Origin: Panonychus citri
Lineage: Eukaryota > Arthropoda > Arachnida > Trombidiformes > Tetranychidae
DNA: 64,000 nucleotides
Assembly (NCBI RefSeq): GCF_014898815.1
Contig: NW_026515433.1
Location: 1,820,501 to 1,884,500, forward strand
Direction: 5' to 3'
The first letter of the stretch is position 1; every line of letters begins with the position of its first letter. The position numbers and the translations under genes were made by a program. The notes under the pieces are model-generated. The model saw only the letters and a program-made list of their open reading frames with translations, had not been told where the DNA came from and did no database searches. Positions 22,826 through 34,884 of the stretch are shown piece after piece.

Positions 22826-25071
22826 TTTCTTGATTAAATCTGACCAATTATCAGTTAATCTCAACGACCGAGTTGACCAAATGATTAGTGAAATTAAATT
22901 GCGAATCCAATATGAACACTTTCTAGTTTCATTATCCTTGATGTTTTGTAACAATTAATCGTTTTATTACTTTTAATTGTTGATCTTTTCACTGAGCAGT
23001 TAACTATTCTACCTAAATTGTCAACAATTGTTTAAGTTTGTTTTTGTTAGAATCCTTTGAACCTTAAAACCAACGAATGCTAATCAATCATCAATTAGAA
23101 AACTGCAATCAATTGATTGTTTACCAAGTGATTAATTCTCAATTTAGTTACTTTTCTCATCAACCGAAATTAAATCATTCGGACAATCTAATCAATTAAC
23201 GCGATTAGAATGATTAGAATTGTCCAAATGAAATAAACGATCATTTGAACATCCGAATCGAGACAAAAACGATATAAGCTCAACGCTATTAATTTACAAT
23301 TAAGGAAGTTGAGATTTTGATTATTGATTATTTTACACAAACTTCTGACTAGTCTTAAGGTGGCGACAGGAAGTTGAACGAAATGAGGAAGAAGAGGAAG
23401 TGGGTGGTGGAAATGGATGATAAACAAAAAGATGAGGAGAAAAAAAAGTTAAGGATTGATGAAGGATAGAAGCCAAAAGTTGATCATCAGAGAGATTAGA
23501 ATGTAAATTGTCATGGTTAATCAAAATTCCAGGGGAAAGAAAAGTGTTGTTAATTGTTGTTGTGAACTTGATGTTTTGATGATGATGATGGTTGATGAAG
23601 ATGTTTCTGTAATTCAGTTTGGTCAAAGATGATATTATTGAAGATGATGGATACACGTTTAACCATTTTGATTCTATACAATTAATTAATTAGATATTAA
23701 TCATATGTACTAACAAGCTTACATAATTTTTTCATTTGTTGTACCTCTGAGAGTGGATTATGAATATATGTATAAATGTTGTTAGTGTGTGTGTGTATAC
23801 ATATTTATATGTATTCGTGGTTAATTTAGCAAAAAAAAACACTAATCATTAGCTGAAAGGTGGAAGTTAATCCGATAGGAAGAGGATAGAAGGAAACAAA
23901 TAGGAGGAAAAGCTTTTGTTTACAAACAGTTAATATTATAAACAGAGAGAGAGAGAGAGAGAGAGAAAGGGAGGGAGGGAAAGAGAACACAGAACGAAGA
24001 TGAAAAATAAATGATGATAAAGGTGATTAAGGTTTAGCATCATGTCGAAGGGGAAATTGAACTTCGAAGAAAAAAGCAAAGAAGAAAATATAATCTAACG
24101 AAGATCATCTTTTCCATTGTGGTTAATTTAACATATATTTCTGTCTTTCTCGAAACAACAAAACATTTATCATGTAATATTTTCCTTAGGATTGAGGGAG
24201 AGTGTCTGAGAGAGGGAGGGAGAGAGAGAGAGTTGAAATATTTAGAGTTAGTTTTATAATATTTTACACCGAAGAAGGAAGAGAAAAGAAAAAAAGTCAA
24301 CAGTAGATCATAATGATGTTGTTTACAATGTTCATGAAAAACCCTCTCTTTTCATGGTTTTCTTGCTCTCTCTCTTTCTCTCTCTCTATCTCTCTCAATT
24401 TTTCTCTCTCATTCGGTTTGTCTGTTTATCCTCAATTACTACCTCCTTGTTAACCAGCTCTCCAGTTATGATTTGAAGTATTTATATTTTGGGAGCAGAA
24501 AAAAACATTAGACGAGTTTTAGGCTGACTCATCCTTGCGACTATCTTATAGAATCTTATTTATAACTTGTCCCGTTGGATTCTCATCGATAATTTGACTT
24601 TTGTTGTATCAAAGAGTACGAAGGAGATAACGAGAGATTTACACTAAATAAACGAGAGAGAAAGAGGAGAGAGAGAGAGAGGACGAGAGGGAGAAAGACA
24701 GGAGAGGATAAGAAATTTGTGTATTATATGAATATGTAAATGATGAAGGGTGAGAATGGGTTTTCTTTGTAGAGGTCAATGGAGGAGATGGATAAATATA
24801 GTGATTCAATTAGCATTTGTTGTCTTTCAAATTGATTTTGGTGTTAATCAGGTTGAACCATAATCTCTGTCTTTGCATCTCTGATTATTCCTAGTGAGGT
24901 TTTCATCGGGTTTGTTTGTCTTTAATTCACCTGGACATCAAATTTTGTTTGGATTTGGGTTGAATTCGGCAAAGTAGTTATTAATTAAATGTCTTTTTTC
25001 ACTTTTCTGATAAATTGTTGTAATGATGATGAAGATGATGACAGATGATCAGAGACAAAATAAAGTCATGA
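22826..25071. other. Intergenic region with GA microsatellites
   Basis: No supported gene. It holds the 5' flank of the PSMD2-like gene and the long 3' flank of FOXK. (GA)n tracts occur at about 23943-23967, 24215-24232 and 24661-24683, and a (CT)n tract at about 24366-24392. A (GT)n tract lies near 23787-23797. A reading frame on the minus strand at 23333-23656 is Ser/His-rich with no ATG of its own and was not accepted. Confidence 0.5.
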
Positions 25072-28000
25072 TCAAACACTAGTTGTTTCATTGTTATTAT
25101 CAGGATTATTAGTATTTGATTCGTCAATTGTTGGTGTTGGTGATGTTGATATTGTTGTTGAAATTGTCTCAGTTTCTGTTGTTATTGGAGGAGGTGTTGG
25201 TGTTGGTGTTGGTTCCGGTGAATTTGATGTTGGTGTTGGTATAGGTGTTACTATTGGTGTCATTGATACTGTTACTATTTCGGTCTCAGTTTCTCCAGTT
25301 AAAGATGAGATACTTGATGTTGCTGTCATTTCTTCCGTTGTTATTGAATTAATGGCCGCTGTTATCTCGGGTGATACCGTTGTTGGTGTTATTGTTGTTG
25401 AAGTAGTGACCGAAGACACTTCCTCTGTTAATATTAACTCTTCATCGGTTTTGGCTTTTTTAATTTGTAAACTTGAATCAATTTCATCATCATCAGGATT
25501 ATCATAATCATCCTTGGCATTAATAAGATTATCGCTGTTACTATGATGGTGTGGATGATGGTGAATATCATAAGGTCTTTTGGTTCCCGTTGATGAAGTG
25601 GTAACTACTTCTGAAATGGCGGTTGATGTGTTGGTAACAAAAGCATTTCCCTCTGATCCATAGACTCGAGAGATAACTGAACTATTGCTTCCTGGAACAC
25701 TAGTAACAAAATCAACCAGATGAGCGTCTGAAGTTACTTGTGGTGCTGAGACGATTACTGTTGACCCATGTTGACCAGCGTTCACACTTTGATGAGGAGA
25801 CTTCAAGGTCGACTGCAAAATAACGGTATTGTTGTCCACTGCAATGGCTCTTGGTGATGAATTACGATTATTTCCAGGGAAAATCATTTCTTTTTCTATA
25901 AGGATGAAAAAATGGAAAAATCAAAATATCAATGAGTAAAATTGTAAACAGTAAACAAAGTTAAACAAATAAGTCAATTAGTCATCATAGTTAATTATTG
26001 TTGTTGTTAACTGTTGATATAAAGGTTAATGGATAATGATGACAACAGGTGATTGTAAAAGTAGTGAAAAGAAAAAAAGAAACCAGGAAACCATGTCAAC
26101 CTATTAGAATGATGAGTTTCTGAAGAAATCATGTAAAACAAAAACTAAAACAAAAACTAATTCTGTAACCAGCTGAGAGAAACATAATAGATATTATGAT
26201 GATAAAGTGAAACAGAACGAAACAATAATAGTTATTGTTGTAAAAAAAGAAACAATAAAAAGTGAAGATAAAAGGGACAATCAATGACACTCGAATCTAT
26301 GATGATGGTAGGGCAAGAATAGACTTACTTTGAAATTGAGTTCCGCCGGCGCTTGTGAACACCCCTGAATCTGTTGTAATTGTAATACCTGCCGAAGAAG
26401 GGGAGAGAAAATTGCAATGAGATTCTAAGGAGAGGGAAGAAAAAGAGATATACCAAATAGGGAGAGAGAGAGAGAGAGAAATAAAGAAATATTAGTGAAT
26501 ATGATTACAAGGATAAGATATAATTATAAAACATTTAACCGACGGCTAACCTGGTGATCCTGGAGCTGATTTGTTTGACATTTTATAATCACTTGGCACT
26601 GTAAGGAATGACGCTGTTGGAGGACCCATTAATTGATTTGCATCATTGTCACCCATCTCAGGTGACGGACTTGGCTCTCGTGATAAGGATTCCGGGGTAA
26701 CTAGACCAGAAACATTGCCTCCGCCACCACCCAGATGATTGGGTGAAGCTGGAGCCGATCTTGAACTGCTCATTTGATTTCGAAAACATGATATTGGCCG
26801 TTGACGCCGTCTCTTGAATGCTTGCTCGACAAGCTTGGGTTCCGATGAAGGGTCTATCCTCCAGAATGAACCTTTCCCGGGCTCTTCTTGAGATCGCGCC
26901 ACTTTAACAAAATATCGATTTAATGACAAATTGTGTCGAATTGAGTTCTAATAGAAAACAGAAAAATAGAGAAAAAAAGACAAAATCATTAGCAAGTTTA
27001 AATTAATTAACATGCAACATTTAAGATAAGATGTGGAAAAAAATCTAATAGTAAATATTTCCCATGAGTCGAATGGCTTTCTTTTGATCGGTACTATGAT
27101 TAGTGATATATGATTACATCAACACACTATTGGATGTTATTATCATCATGATAATTTGTTAGCCAAGAGATAGAGCAAAGAAAGAGAATTGAAGATAGAT
27201 AGAGAGAGAGAGAGAGAGAAAGAAGGAGAGTGAGTGAGAGATACTTAGCAACAAGGAAATTTCCTTGTTAATATAATTGTATGTTATTAGTGTTCAAGTA
27301 ATTATACTCATAATCACCAATGATGTTTAAAAAAAGCTCAATGACAAAATGAGAAGGATAATATAATGGGATGAGATGTTAAACAACATTGTCATCATTA
27401 ATTTGACCACTTACTTGCCAACCTTTATCAGCAGTACGATAATAGGGATAGTTTTTGGTTATGAATGAATATATACCACTAAGAGTTAACTGTTTATCTG
27501 AAGCACTAGAAATAGCTTGAACAATTAACTGAGCATATGAATATGGTGGTTTAGTTTCATCTATTTCCCCAATGGCACCTGATCCACCTCCGCCTCCTCC
27601 TACACCACTTGGACTATTGGAAACACTTTCATTTGCAGCAACTTGACAATGACTCAGAGTTGATGATGATTGTGAATAATAGTCAGAGTGGTTAACAGTC
27701 TGTGAGGTTGATAGGTTAGAGTTAATTGATAAAGATGATGATTTGTTAACACTGGTGTCATTTGTTACAGAGGTTGCAATCATATTTGCTTGAACTCGGT
27801 GTTCCTCGGAGGTCACAGCAGCAGCAGCGTATTCAACCATTGCTTGTAGGTCACTGGTCACTCCACTGTTACGATAACGTGAACCAGCTCGAGGGCTTGT
27901 GGGACAAGAATTAGCAGCACTGAGCAAAGAGAAGAGAAAAACAGAACAAAATATATTAATAGAAATAATAAAAATAGAATAAGCTGGTAACAGAAAGAGA

Positions 28001-30161
28001 GATATTGATAATGGAAAGATAAACAACAACAATCAAGAATTAAGAAAAAAAAAGCCTAGGCCTTGCAAAGATCAACTATAAACGATTGAGAATACAAGTG
28101 AAAACGATGAGGTAAAAGGTTACAATTTACTTTCGGGTTGAGCCAAAATAGAGATGATAAGAAAATGGACCTTACAGACAAAAGGAGAAATTATTGAGCG
28201 AAAAATTCACAATATAAACAATTTACAAAATGACATAACCAAATAAATTAGATTCTTTCAGTTTAGATATAAATATAAATCAGGTGAGGAGAAGGCGAGA
28301 AAGAGAAAAAGAAAGGGATTGAGTTAATGTTACAATAGCACATACTCACATTAACAGAAGAAAATAAGGAAAACAAAGAGAGAGAAAGAGAGAAAGAAAG
28401 AAGTAGAAATGAAGAGCAAAAGAGAGAAAAAGAGAGAAGATAAAAGAGAGAAAGAGAATAAGAAAGAGAAGGGGAGAGAGGGAGAGAGAGAGAGAGAGAG
28501 AGCAAAAATCAAGAGTAAATAGAGATTTTCTCTTTAAAACATAAACAAGAATGAATCATCATCTTAAGGCGAGAGAGAAAAGAAAACAAATTGTTAGTAA
28601 TTAACAAAATTTTGATAATAATCTAATTAATCTGAATTACCTTCATCAAATCATCTTTTCATACAGTTAACTGATCTCTTATAAGCTTGGTAACATTTAG
28701 ATATTACTACTTTTTATCATCATTAATATAACTCTCTAATTTTTGTCCTCTTTCTATTTTCTCTTTCTAATTTTCCCTTTCTTTATCCTCTTTCTACCAT
28801 TTTTCTTCTGCTTTTAGGTTGATTCTCTTTCTCATCTCTCTTTCTACACTTTTATGTTTATTATTATTGCTTGTTGTTGTTGCTCTTGCCTAGAAAAATC
28901 CTTCAACTTAACTGCAAATACAACATATAGAAGCAGCAATAAGACCTTATAACACACAGACTCAACCAGAAAAAAGCAAACAAACAGCTTATATACAGTG
29001 AAGACTAAATGTTGAAGAGAGAGAGAGAAAAAAATGAGTCCCGCCCTACAGGGTGTATCGAAAGTTAGTCTGGAGGGAAAAGAAGTATGAAATTAATTCT
29101 CACTCGAATATTTTTCCCCTGTTTTATCTAGTGAAACTTTTCAGACACCGTGTAAGTCTGTGTGTCTGAAAAAAAGCATGGGTTATGCTTCATTTTTTTC
29201 TAGATTAAAACACACAGAGGGAAAGAGAGAGAGAGAGAGAGAAAAGTAAAAAAGAAAAACAGAAAGAAAGAGTGAGTGAGAGTGAATGAGAGAGAAAGAG
29301 ATAAAAAGTAGTTAAATACTAGTAGATAGGTAGATAGATATATCGAAAAAAAAAGAAAGAGAGAGTAAGAGAAAATGAAGAAGGTTGTTGTTGTATTGAT
29401 TGTTGATTGTTGTTGGAATGAGAAACTCGGTGGAGAAACAAAAAATCTTTCCTCTGACTGTAGTTCTATTTCCCTTACCTTATGGTGCCGGTTGGTGAAG
29501 GTGTAGGACTTATAAGATCGGCCTCAGATGGATCAGCAATATTAACTTTGAGACTTAATAAATCTTTAGTTGTTGTATTGATATTTGTAGCGGTGTTAAT
29601 ATTAATACTAATATTATTATTATTAATGTTGTTATTGTTGTTGTTGTTGATGTTGTTAATGTTAATAGTATTATTATTATTATTATTACTGTTGGTACCA
29701 TTGAAACCATTACCATTAGAGGTATTTGAATTTTCATTTCCTTTCTCGTCGATAAGTGATTGGAAAATTAACTTGATATTGGTACTAGGAAAACGTAGAA
29801 CACACTGTTTAGGTAATGCCAAGGGAGGTGCACTTTTACGTTGGAAAACACCATCAACGAATACACCATTTTTACCATTACATATCATGAAGAAATAGGG
29901 TGCCTCATAATAGATTTCAATGTGTTGCCGGGATATGAATGAACTGTTACCCATGTTTACATCAACATCACCGTTACTTGAATTTCTACCAATAATTATT
30001 CGCTTTTGTCGTATCATATATTCAAATTCACGTGTCTCCAATTTAGCGATAGGTTTACCTGTATCATGACCATTTTTGTTGTACAAGCGGGAAGGACTTG
30101 AAGGACTTGATGCACTTTTGAGAGCAAGTAAAGCCCAAGCATCTTCACTTACACTGGACAT
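25072..30161 (-). CDS. FOXK: Forkhead box K transcription factor (FOXK)
   Basis: Nuclear transcription factor that binds forkhead sites and recruits Sin3/BAP1-type complexes. Exons: 29479-30161, 27415-27919, 26551-26947, 26329-26388, 25072-25895. Phases join to 822 residues. Exon 1 codes an FHA phosphopeptide domain (about residues 40-135; IIGRNSSNGDVDVNMG, SFISRQHIEI, NGVFVDG), then an Asn-rich run. The forkhead domain (about 351-446) is split by an intron after GWQ: KPPYSYAQLIVQAI, NYPYYRTADKGWQ, NSIRHNLSLNRYFVKV. Next is RSQEEPGKGSFWRIDP and SRSAPASPNHLG, hallmarks of FOXK. The C-terminus is Ser/Thr/Pro-rich with PTPTPT repeats. Intron 1 (27920-29478) holds GA tracts and a degraded MITE. 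The start ATG at 30161 faces the Bcl-2 gene. Confidence 0.96.
29049..29152. mobile_element. Degraded mariner-type MITE in FOXK intron 1
   Basis: The left end CAGGGTGTATCGAAAGTT follows TA at 29047-29048. The right end, read inverted, is CACGGTGTCTGAAAAGTT and is followed by TA at 29153-29154. With the TA included, about 16 of 20 end positions agree. Length is 104 bases. A CAGGG end and TA target duplication fit Tc1/mariner elements. The poor terminal match makes this tentative. Confidence 0.35.
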
Positions 30162-30797
30162 AATTGATGTTTAACCAATTGGTCAATTTAATTTAAACCA
30201 CTGATAACAAGATTAATTAATTTAAATAAAAAAAAATTAATAACAAATTGAAGAGAAAATTATTTGTAAACACAAAAAATGAAACAAAAACAACAACATT
30301 TTTCCAATGGAAGAGCTTCACGCGCGCGCCATCTGTTGGCCAAGGACATTTTCTTTTCTTTTCTCCATTTGATTTGTTACCAAATCGATCACTCGATAAG
30401 TAGTGACATCTGTCGGATTCGAAAAGTAATGTTATATAATTTTTATTTTTTTTTCTTTTTTTGATTCAATTAATTTTCCGATTTTTTTTACTTTTGTTTA
30501 CTGGTTGATTTTTGTTTCTCTTTCACCGACAATTAGTTAATTTCTTTTTTTTATTTAACCTTTATTTGTATCTTTGTTTGGTGTGTGTCATTGTCTTTGG
30601 TGTCACTTTTTCTCTAGAGTGTTTTGTGTGGTTTCAATTCAATTTGATTCTATTTTAATATCTTTCTCATTTTCTTACATTTTTTTTAATCTTCTCTCTG
30701 TCTCTGTGTGTTTTTGTTTTTATTTTTGTTTAATTTCTTTTTCTTTCTTTCTCTTCTTCTTTGTGTGTGTGTATTTACAAATTAGAATTGTTCAGTT
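30162..30797. promoter_or_regulatory. Bidirectional promoter of FOXK and the Bcl-2-family gene
   Basis: 636-base spacer between two divergent ATGs. It carries a GC-rich island (CGCGCGCGCC at 30321-30330) within very AT-rich DNA, a CTCF-like site, and long T/C-rich stretches with TGTGTG runs leading to the plus-strand gene. The spacing implies shared or linked control. Confidence 0.5.
30325..30339 (-). promoter_or_regulatory. CTCF-like motif in the FOXK/Bcl-2 promoter
   Basis: The minus strand reads CCAACAGATGGCGCG. Against the animal CTCF core CCASYAGRKGGCRSY, 13 of 15 positions fit. The 14-base part GCGCCATCTGTTGG recurs exactly at 62169-62182, in the NDUFB8 promoter region. Confidence 0.4.
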
Positions 30798-31463
30798 ATG
30801 CCCGGTATTTTAGCGAAAGATATTGAATTTATTGTGCATTCTTATTTTAGAGAGCAATTTAGAGCCAAAGATATCCAATGGAGACCCGCCGGTGTACCGG
30901 TTGACCAAGAAAGAGAAGCAACTGAAAGGAATTCAAATGCTGCCACCAGATTAAGTCAAACTGAGGAACAATCAATCTCTTCATTCATTTATATTCTTAA
31001 CAAATTGTCCAATGATTTTAGATCTTCCATAGAGTCTTACAATGAGCTGCGAGATAAGGTGGAAACCGTTGTCAATAATTTAGATTCAACTCTTGAACCT
31101 GACCGGCTCGATGAAGGAGGTTACATTATTTTCATTGGAATTGCTGATCATCTTTTCACCGAGGGTATCAAATGGAGTAGCATTTTAACGCTCTTTGTGT
31201 TCACCTTTGAACTTGCCCTAGAATTTTATCACATTAAGAATGATCAAGTTATCGTTGAATCGATTGCCGGTTGGCTGATAAATTATGTTTCCGCTAGACT
31301 ATTGGATTGGATGAATAACCATGGCGGTTTTAATGGTCTAATCGAATACTCAAATCAACCCAATACAACAAATTTCTCTGACCTTAGATTTTGGAAAACG
31401 GCAGCTCTTGTTGGTGGTATTCTCGCATTTATATCAATTTCCATGCAGATTTTACACCAATAG
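30798..31463 (+). CDS. Bcl-2 family apoptosis regulator, multi-domain
   Basis: Single-exon gene of 221 residues. Bcl-2-family proteins control mitochondrial outer-membrane permeability. Visible parts: a BH4-like helix (about 6-22, LAKDIEFIVHSYFREQF); a weak BH3-like helix (about 63-79, LNKLSNDF where LxxxGDxF is usual); BH1 (about 118-138, HLFTEGIKWSSILTLFVF); BH2 (about 171-183, WMNNHGGFNGLIEY); and a C-terminal membrane anchor (about 199-218). The order and length fit a full multi-domain member. BH1 lacks the usual NWGR (KWSS instead), so pro- versus anti-apoptotic action cannot be decided from sequence. It shares a promoter region with FOXK. AATAAA lies at 31846-31851. Confidence 0.85.
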   Translation: MPGILAKDIEFIVHSYFREQFRAKDIQWRPAGVPVDQEREATERNSNAATRLSQTEEQSISSFIYILNKLSNDFRSSIESYNELRDKVETVVNNLDSTLEPDRLDEGGYIIFIGIADHLFTEGIKWSSILTLFVFTFELALEFYHIKNDQVIVESIAGWLINYVSARLLDWMNNHGGFNGLIEYSNQPNTTNFSDLRFWKTAALVGGILAFISISMQILHQ

Positions 31464-31594
31464 TATCAAAGGTCTTTAATGATTGAGACTTTTAAATGAT
31501 GAACCAAATCAGATAATCAAGTCTCTCTTTCTCCCTCTCTCATATTTTATTATCTGAAAGTTATATCATCATTTAAACTCACGGTATTTTTATA

Positions 31595-32030
31595 TCTCAT
31601 CATCGCCAAGATGATTACACATGATTGTTGAGTGAAAAACTTTTAATCAATTTTGCCAAGAAACTAAGATTACAAATGAAAACAATTATAATCAACAATC
31701 ATTATTTAAATATTATATTTATACAAATTGAAGAGGAAACAAAATATTTCAATAAACATACAAAGATTACATTGATACGTGATTTAAACCAAATCAACCA
31801 AATTGATTGGTCGATATTGAAATGTCATTGATTCAATTGTTTCCAAATAAAAGTTATTTTAATGAACCATTTCAATCATCCCCCTCGAATTGATTGTTAT
31901 TATATTGATTGTATAGCGAACGTGTGTCAATAAATGATCACAATTATGATTGTTAATCATCCAACAGACAAATTGTATGTTATCAGGTTACTGGTTGGTG
32001 GTGATGGTGGAGGAATAAGTTAGTCCAAAT
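31595..32030. repeat. Older diverged repeat, left copy
   Basis: Related to 34885-35600 in the same orientation. Shared marks in order: CAAGATGATTACA(CA)TGATTGTT, AATCAATTTTGC, AATCAACAATCAT, TTGATACG, CATTGATTCAA, AATTGTATGT-ATCA-GTTACT, then a GGTGGTGATGG-type run. The copies differ by many substitutions and indels. This copy is the 3' flank of the Bcl-2 gene. Confidence 0.5.
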
Positions 32031-32092
32031 GATAAAGATGAAACTTAATCAGTACGATGATTGTGATTAGTTTACGATTCCAATTTTCATGA

Positions 32093-32275
32093 TCATTCTG
32101 ATTCCCGGTTATTTCCATTCCTGCTCGTTACATAAGCGCCTCGGTCATTTGTCTCAATGACCTCAATCTCATCATCTGAGTAATTGCCCTTTTCTTGATC
32201 ATCATCATCATAATACTCATCATTTTCATCATCATCAAATTCACCATCATCATAATCATTTTTCATCAAATTCAT
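32093..32275 (-). other. Acidic reading frame, doubtful coding
   Basis: A 60-codon frame with ATG at 32275 is Asp/Glu/Tyr-rich (from the GAT repeat), then has a more complex end near VIETNDRGAYVTSRNGN. The end lies outside the duplicated block and could be a last coding exon, but the first half is repeat-derived and the second copy does not keep the end. No partner exon was found. Confidence 0.15.
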
Positions 32276-32321
32276 TCAAACATCTCGAGAGAGAACCGAA
32301 AGCCTTTACAACGGTAACAAC

Positions 32322-32375
<54 letters not shown>

Positions 32376-33293
32376 AATCTTCTTCTCTGCCATCATCATT
32401 ATCATCAACTTTACCATCATCATCATCATCATTTTCTCTGACAAAAGGAAAAGAAAGTTAAGAAGAAAAAGAAAAAAAGAAAGCAATGGAAATGATGATG
32501 ATGATGATGATGATAGCCTCGGCTTGATGATGATGAGAGAGCCTATATCATCATTATCATCATGAAAAGCAGAAACTTAGGCCTGGCTTTGATAGTAAAG
32601 AAGATGTTTTTTTTTCTTCTGCAGGGTTTTTACCAAAGAAAGAATGACAATGATGATGATGGCGACAATCATCATCAAGTTGAGGAGGCTATCATCATTA
32701 TCATCAACCTCATCATCATTATAATCATTTTCATCATTATTATAATCATCGTCATCATCATCATCATTATCATTAGCTATTGTCATCATTTACATTTACA
32801 TTATTGCGGAACTAATTTAAAGGTTAGGTGTTAGTGAGTAGCAAAGGAATCGCAATAATTATCATCATTATCATCATCAGATTAGTAAAGATCATAATTT
32901 AGAAGATGAAAAAAAAAACTTTTCGAACTTTTATCAAATTAAATTCTATATCGAAACAATTTACTAAATTGTTACGAACTTGAATGGAAGGAGGCAAACG
33001 AAAAATTGGAAAAACTTTTCGAACATGCAATATACTCGGTGAAGAAAAACGAAAAAGAAAAATCGAAAAAAAAAACTTTTGTTCTAATAGAAACTCGTAA
33101 CTTACTAATCGTAGCACCGTAATTTCAATCAAGAGATAATTCAAATCATCGGATGAATAATATTCCAGATAATAATAGTAATGATGATAATAGAATATGA
33201 GAAAAATAATTTTGCTTTTTCTTAGTTATTACTATTTAATAACTCATCAGAACTTGGGCTTGGAACGGAGATAATTTTATCGTTTCTATCATC
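32205..33293. repeat. Tandem duplication, copy A (about 1.08 kb)
   Basis: Nearly identical to 33294-34372 over about 1.07 kb. The offset is 1,075 bases through the right half and 1,108 at 32281, with the difference lying mainly in CAT-repeat length and short homopolymer indels. It includes the landmarks CATCTCGAGAGAGAACCG, TCCTTTGGTAAAA-type CAG junction near 32620, and GGGCTTGGAACGGAG at the right end. Confidence 0.85.
32321..32375. repeat. (CAT)n microsatellite in copy A
   Basis: Uninterrupted CAT/ATC trinucleotide run of about 18 units. On either strand it yields meaningless Met, His, Ser or Asp runs. Confidence 0.9.
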
Positions 33294-33429
33294 ATCATCA
33301 TCATAATACTCATCATTTTCATCATCATCAACTTGATCATCATCAAATTCACCATCATCATAATCATTTTTCATCAAATTCATTCAAACATCTCGAGAGA
33401 GAACCGAAAGCCTTTACAACGGTAACAAC

Positions 33430-33489
<60 letters not shown>

Positions 33490-34372
33490 TATCATCAACT
33501 TTACCATCATCATCATCATCATTTTCTCTGACAAAAGGAAAAGAAAGTTAAGAAGAAAAGAAAAAGAAAGCAATGGAAATGATGATGATGATGATGATAG
33601 CCTCGGCTTGATGATGATGAGAGAGCCTATCATCATTATCATCATGAAAAGCAGAAACTTAGGCCTGGCTTTGATAGTAAAGAAGATGTTTTTTCTTCTG
33701 CAGGGTTTTACCAAAGAAAGAATGACAATGATGATGATGGCGACAATCATCATCAAGTTGAGGCTATCATCATTATCATCAACCTCATCATCATTATAAT
33801 CATTTTCATCATTATTATAATCATCGTCATCATCATCATCATTATCATTAGCTATTGTCATCATTTACATTTACATTATTGCGGAACTAATTTAAAGGTT
33901 AGGTGTTAGTGAGTAGCAAAGGAATCGCAATAATTATCATCATTATCATCATCAGATTAGTAAAGATCATAATTTAGAAGATGAAAAAAAAAACTTTTCG
34001 AACTTTTATCAAATTAAATTCTATATCGAAACAATTTACTAAATTGTTACGAACTTGAATGGAAGGAGGCAAACGAAAAATTGGAAAAACTTTTCGAACA
34101 TGCAATATACTCGGTGAAGAAAAACGAAAAAGAAAAATCGAAAAAAAAAACTTTTGTTCTAATAGAAACTCGTAACTTACTAATCGTAGCACCGTAATTT
34201 CAATCAAGAGATAATTCAAATCATCGGATGAATAATATTCCAGATAATAATAGTAATGATGATAATAGAATATGAGAAAAATAATTTTGCTTTTTCTTAG
34301 TTATTACTATTTAATAACTCATCAGAACTTGGGCTTGGAACGGAGATAATTTTATCGTTTCCTATCATCATC
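33294..34372. repeat. Tandem duplication, copy B (about 1.08 kb)
   Basis: Direct, adjacent copy of 32205-33293. The segment 33974-34219 matches 32899-33144 without visible change. A minus-strand frame of 81 codons is intact in both copies, but it has homopolymer-driven Phe runs and no recognisable domain, so I do not call it a gene. Confidence 0.85.
33429..33489. repeat. (CAT)n microsatellite in copy B
   Basis: About 20 units of CAT/ATC at the position matching the tract in copy A. The two tracts and their right-hand flanks differ in length, as expected after replication slippage. Confidence 0.9.
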
Positions 34373-34884
34373 ATCATCATCTCTCTTTCATCTTCAATGA
34401 AAACATCTAAACTCATTTATGCTAAAAAATGATGATGGCTAATGATGATGATGATCATCAAGCTGATGATGATGACGATGGTAAAAGATGATTTTCGTTT
34501 CTCTTGATGATGATGATGATGATTATGTTGATGATGATGCAGGTTGATGATGATGAAAATGATGATTGCTCCATAAGATGATGGAGAAAAAAACTCAGCA
34601 TTGTACATAAACTTTTTTGCTCTTTAGATCTCATCATCCATTAAGGATGATGATGATGATCAAGGAAGAAAAGGGAAAGAAAATGATGATGATGATGAAG
34701 AGGAAGGAAGATAGAAAAAGATAGATGAAGATTAGGGAAAAAAGAGAAAAAAATGAAGATAGGAAAAAGATGATGAGATGTAGAGATGATGAGGATGAGG
34801 ATGAAAATGATGAGCAAGATCAAGTGAATGAGTATCATCATCATCATCATCAAAAAGTTGCCTTTAAGCCAATGGTTTTTTTAT

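Noticed and set aside
23333..23656. 107-codon Ser/His-rich minus-strand frame
   Set aside because: No ATG in frame at its start, low-complexity content, and it lies in the FOXK 3' flank. No splice link was found.
25091..25507. 138-codon plus-strand frame rich in Val/Gly
   Set aside because: It is exactly antisense to the Ser/Thr/Pro-rich last exon of FOXK; the composition is a mirror of that repeat.
29482..29898. 138-codon plus-strand frame rich in Leu
   Set aside because: Antisense of the FOXK exon 1 Asn-rich region; the FHA reading on the minus strand is clearly the real one.
32256..32486. Frames with long runs of Met, His, Asp or Ile around 32.2-34.9 kb
   Set aside because: They are translations of CAT/ATC trinucleotide tracts in various frames. 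They lack splice support and complex sequence.
32899..33144. 81-codon minus-strand frame present in both tandem copies (also 33974-34219)
   Set aside because: It is identical only because the DNA was recently duplicated. Phe runs come from poly-A/T, and there is no domain, signal or partner exon.
32093..34372. Regular repeats resembling a CRISPR array
   Set aside because: The spacing is that of trinucleotide tracts and one large tandem duplication. The host is eukaryotic and there are no repeat-spacer units.
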